DNA from: Streptomyces sp. NBC_00483
GTDB taxonomy: Bacteria; Actinomycetota; Actinomycetes; Streptomycetales; Streptomycetaceae
Reading direction: 5' to 3'
Length of the DNA: 64,000 nucleotides
Assembly (NCBI RefSeq): GCF_036013745.1
Contig: NZ_CP107880.1
Location: forward strand, 9,300,001-9,364,000
Part shown: positions 60,944 through 64,000 of the stretch, in pieces
How the letters are laid out: each line of letters begins with the position of its first letter
Position numbering within the stretch: the first letter of the stretch is position 1
Position numbers and translations under genes: made by a program
Notes under the pieces: generated by a model
Told to the model about the DNA's origin: nothing
Databases searched by the model: none
What the model saw: the letters and a program-made list of their open reading frames with translations, nothing else

Positions 60944-61950
60944 GTGACGTACTCCTCCAGGCGACCGGCCTGGCCAAGCACTACGACACCGCGCCCCGGC
61001 TGCGGCCCGGACGCGCCAAGTCCCTGGTGCGTGCCGTCGACGGCGTCGACATCGAACTGCGCAAGGGGGAATCCCTCGGCATCGTCGGCGAGTCCGGCTG
61101 CGGCAAGTCGACCCTGCTGCGCCTGCTGTGCGCGCTGGAGCGGCCCACCGCCGGCAGCCTCACCTTCGACGGCCAGGACGTCGGCCGGCTGCGCGGCGCC
61201 GCACTGCGCCGCTGGCGACGCCGCGTCCAGGTGGTGTTCCAGGACCCGTACGCCTCGCTCAACCCGCGCATGCGCGTACGAGACATCATCGGAGAGGGCT
61301 ACGACGTCCATCCCGACGCCGTCCCTAAGCAGGGGCGCCGCCACCGGGTCGAGGAACTGCTCGAACTGGTGGGCCTGGAGCCCGCGCACGCCGACCGTTT
61401 CCCGCACCAGTTCTCCGGCGGACAGCGTCAGCGCATCGGCATCGCCCGGGGTATCGCCCTCGGCCCCGACGTCCTCCTGTGCGACGAACCCGTCTCGGCC
61501 CTCGACCTGTCCGTACAGGCCCAAGTGGTCAACCTACTGCTGCGCCTGCAAAGGGAGTTGGGCCTCAGTCTGGTCTTCGTCTCCCACGACCTCGGCGTCG
61601 TACGCCACATCTCCGACCGGATCGCGGTCATGTACCTGGGCAAGGTGGCCGAGTACGCCGACGCCTCCCACCTCTACGAACGCCCCGCGCACCCCTACAC
61701 CCAGGCACTGCTGTCGGCCGAGCCGTCCCTCGACCGGATCCGCAAGCCCGACGCCCCGCGCCGTCGCCGCATCGTCCTCGCCGGCGACCCGCCGTCGCCG
61801 GTCAACCCGCCTTCGGGGTGCCGGTTCCACACACGGTGTCCGGTGGTGCGGGATGTGTGCCGACACACCGAGCCGGAACTGGAGCAGGTGGCCGGGCGGC
61901 TGGCGGCATGTCACTTCGCGGAGGAGCTGCTCGGCGCGGACGCTCTATGA
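60940..61950 (+). CDS. Peptide ABC transporter ATPase, DppF/OppF type
   Basis: The 336-aa second ATPase of the heterodimer: Walker A GESGCGKS, Q-loop VVFQDPYASLNPRM, signature FSGGQRQRIGIARGIA, Walker B VLLCDEPVSALD, and the C-terminal GCRFHTRCPVVRDVC cluster. The ATG overlaps the previous stop (ATGA). Its end overlaps the convergent MFS gene by 6 nt. Confidence 0.96.
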   Translation: MSDVLLQATGLAKHYDTAPRLRPGRAKSLVRAVDGVDIELRKGESLGIVGESGCGKSTLLRLLCALERPTAGSLTFDGQDVGRLRGAALRRWRRRVQVVFQDPYASLNPRMRVRDIIGEGYDVHPDAVPKQGRRHRVEELLELVGLEPAHADRFPHQFSGGQRQRIGIARGIALGPDVLLCDEPVSALDLSVQAQVVNLLLRLQRELGLSLVFVSHDLGVVRHISDRIAVMYLGKVAEYADASHLYERPAHPYTQALLSAEPSLDRIRKPDAPRRRRIVLAGDPPSPVNPPSGCRFHTRCPVVRDVCRHTEPELEQVAGRLAACHFAEELLGADAL

Positions 61951-63397
61951 CGCCGACCCGGACAGCGTCTCCAGTGAGCGGCCCTTCGTGGCCGTGGACA
62001 GGGTGAGCGTGAGGACGCAGCCCGCGGCGAGGACCGCGCAGATGAGGCTGAAGACGCCGGTGAAGCGGAGGGTGGCGTACATCGTGCCGATGAGCATGGG
62101 CGCGACGATGCCGCCGATCCGGCTGAAGGCGTCCGACGTGGCCGCCGCCATCGAGCGCAGCTGCGTCGGGTAGACCTCCGGGAGGTAGGTGTACAGCGGT
62201 GCGTAGAGGCCGTTGAGGAAGAAGCCGAGGAGCAGGCTGAGGACGAGGACCGAGAGGTCGGTCTCGGCCTGCGAGACGAGGAAGGCGCAGAGCGTGGACG
62301 CGGCGAGGCACGTCACGATCGACCACTTGCGGTCCGTCCGGTCGGCGAGCCAGGCCGCGGGGTAGTAGCCGAGCACCTGGGCGACCTCGACAAGCAGCGC
62401 GTAGCTGAAGCTGTCGGTGATGCTCATGCCCCGGTCGAGCAGCATGCTGGGCAGGAACGTCAGGAATCCGTAGTAGGCGAAGCTCGCGACGAAGAACATG
62501 CTCCATACGACGATCGTCTGGCGCAGGTACGGGCCCCGCCACAGGCCGGCGAACTGCGCCGCCGCGCCCAGGTCTTCGTCGCGTGCGGTCGTCCCTGGCG
62601 GCTCGGGGGCGGGGAGGGGCGCGCCGGTGCGTGCGAGGACCGATTCCTCCAGTCTGGTCACCACCGCCTCGGCCTCGTCGTCGCGGCCCTTGAGCAGCAG
62701 GTAGCGCGGCGACTCCGGCAGATTGCGCCGCCACCACAGGGCGAGGATCACGGGCAGGCCCACGAGGACCAGGCCCCAGCGCCACCCGTGGTCGACCCGG
62801 GCCACGACGAAGGTGCCCACCAGAGCGGCCAGTACGTACCCCAGGCCGAAGAACCCGGCGAGGGAACCGACGTAGGTGGCTCGCTTCGCGCGTGGCGCGA
62901 ACTCGGCCAGGTACGGGATCACGACGTTGACGTTGATCCCCACTCCGACACCCGCGAGGAAGCGCAGGGCCAGGAGGAAGCCGTAGTCGGGGGCGGCCGC
63001 CGACAGCAGTGTGCAGCCGCTGTACAGGACCAGCGACCACAGGAGCAGCGGCTTGCGGCCCACCCGGTTGCCCAGGAGTGCCAGCGACAGGTCACCCACG
63101 AGCGCGCCGGCCAGCGTCGCGCTCGCGATCATGCCCTGCTCGCTGCCGGTGAGCGCAAACGCCGTGGTGATCAGCGGGAGCAGGAAGGACATGATGCCCA
63201 GGTCGAGCCCGTCCAGGGTGGTGCTGAGTCCGCCCTGCGTGAGGATGCGGCCCTGCACCCATGTCATGGGGAGCCGGTCGATGCGGGCGGTCAGCCGGGC
63301 GGCGCGTGCGTCCGGATCGTCCGGGGGCGGCGGCACTGTTGCGGCCGGATTCGGGTCCGGAACCTGTGCCGGTTTCCGTGGCATGTTCGCGGTCTGC

Positions 63398-63408
<11 letters not shown>
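61945..63408 (-). CDS. MFS transporter, sugar-porter/aromatic-acid symporter type
   Basis: The 487-aa transporter has 12 helices, motif A GDLSLALLGNRVGRKPLLL, RFLAGVGVGINVNVVIPYLAEF in helix 4-5, PESPRYLLLKGRDDEAEAV after helix 6 (sugar-porter-like), and in the second half AWLADRTDRKWSIV and YLPEVYPTQLRSMAAATSDAFSRIG. Substrate unknown. Its ATG lies within the last codons of the dipeptidase gene (11-nt overlap), so the two are an operon, transcribed toward the peptide ABC genes. Confidence 0.92.

Positions 63409-64000
<592 letters not shown>

Overview
The window is high-GC DNA with tightly packed genes, strong GGAGG-type ribosome sites, frequent GTG starts and 4-nt ATGA/GTGA stop-start overlaps. 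Together with SARP, GAF-ANTAR, SigB-type sigma, FhaA-N and CGNR/ABATE genes this points to a chromosomal segment of a Streptomyces (or a very close actinomycete). I see no rRNA, tRNA, CRISPR array, insertion sequence or prophage genes. Both ends are cut inside genes.

Layout. 1-2.04 kb: end of an aliphatic-sulfonate/nitrate-type ABC uptake operon with a MaoC-like hydratase. 2.1-4.85 kb: a two-gene STAND/NLR-like module; both proteins carry the same N-terminal GQVVVGR motif, and the receptor has a membrane segment and an extracytoplasmic Ig-like tail. 5-8.1 kb: RraA-like and LOG proteins, then a LysR/NmrA divergent pair. 8.2-11.5 kb: a cold-shock locus (CspA-type protein, DEAD-box helicase, CBS protein, 107-aa protein, MerR-like regulator). 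11.6-19.5 kb: a second LysR pair, a Tat-exported penicillin-acylase-family enzyme, a Tat-exported metallo-beta-lactamase-fold hydrolase, a DoxX membrane protein, and an SDR/XRE divergent pair. 19.5-24.8 kb: a CitA/CitB-type two-component system divergent from a GntP-type permease, then an MscS channel. 24.8-29 kb: a SUKH-4-like protein, arylamine N-acetyltransferase, an SDR/TetR divergent pair with a clear palindromic operator, and a secreted protein. 29-32 kb: stress regulation (STAS antagonist, SigB-type sigma factor, GAF-ANTAR protein, free-standing FhaA-N domain).

33.4-42.8 kb is the most remarkable region: a four-gene, stop-start-coupled cassette on the minus strand. In transcription order it encodes a 276-aa protein whose sequence pattern suggests a gasdermin-like pore former; a CHAT-protease/NTPase fusion with His208 and Cys267 intact; a 1704-residue STAND NTPase with a long helical region, a peptidoglycan-binding-like segment and a CHAT-like end lacking the catalytic pair; and an HEVGHH metallopeptidase. 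I read it as a candidate abortive-infection or programmed-death system.

43-51.8 kb: an MFS/EamA exporter pair, a CGNR zinc-finger regulator, and a polyol (erythritol/threitol-type) catabolic operon: DeoR regulator, zinc dehydrogenase, polyol permease, DhaK-DhaL kinase and RpiB-like isomerase. 52-64 kb: a peptide-uptake region with two paralogous solute-binding lipoproteins flanking a GntR/SARP divergent pair (two TCATCNNATGA operators between them), two permeases, two ATPases, an MFS transporter and the start-truncated M19 dipeptidase.

Starts were chosen from ribosome sites, codon third-position GC and family length; where two starts compete this is stated. Functional names rest on motif recognition by eye, not on database searches.
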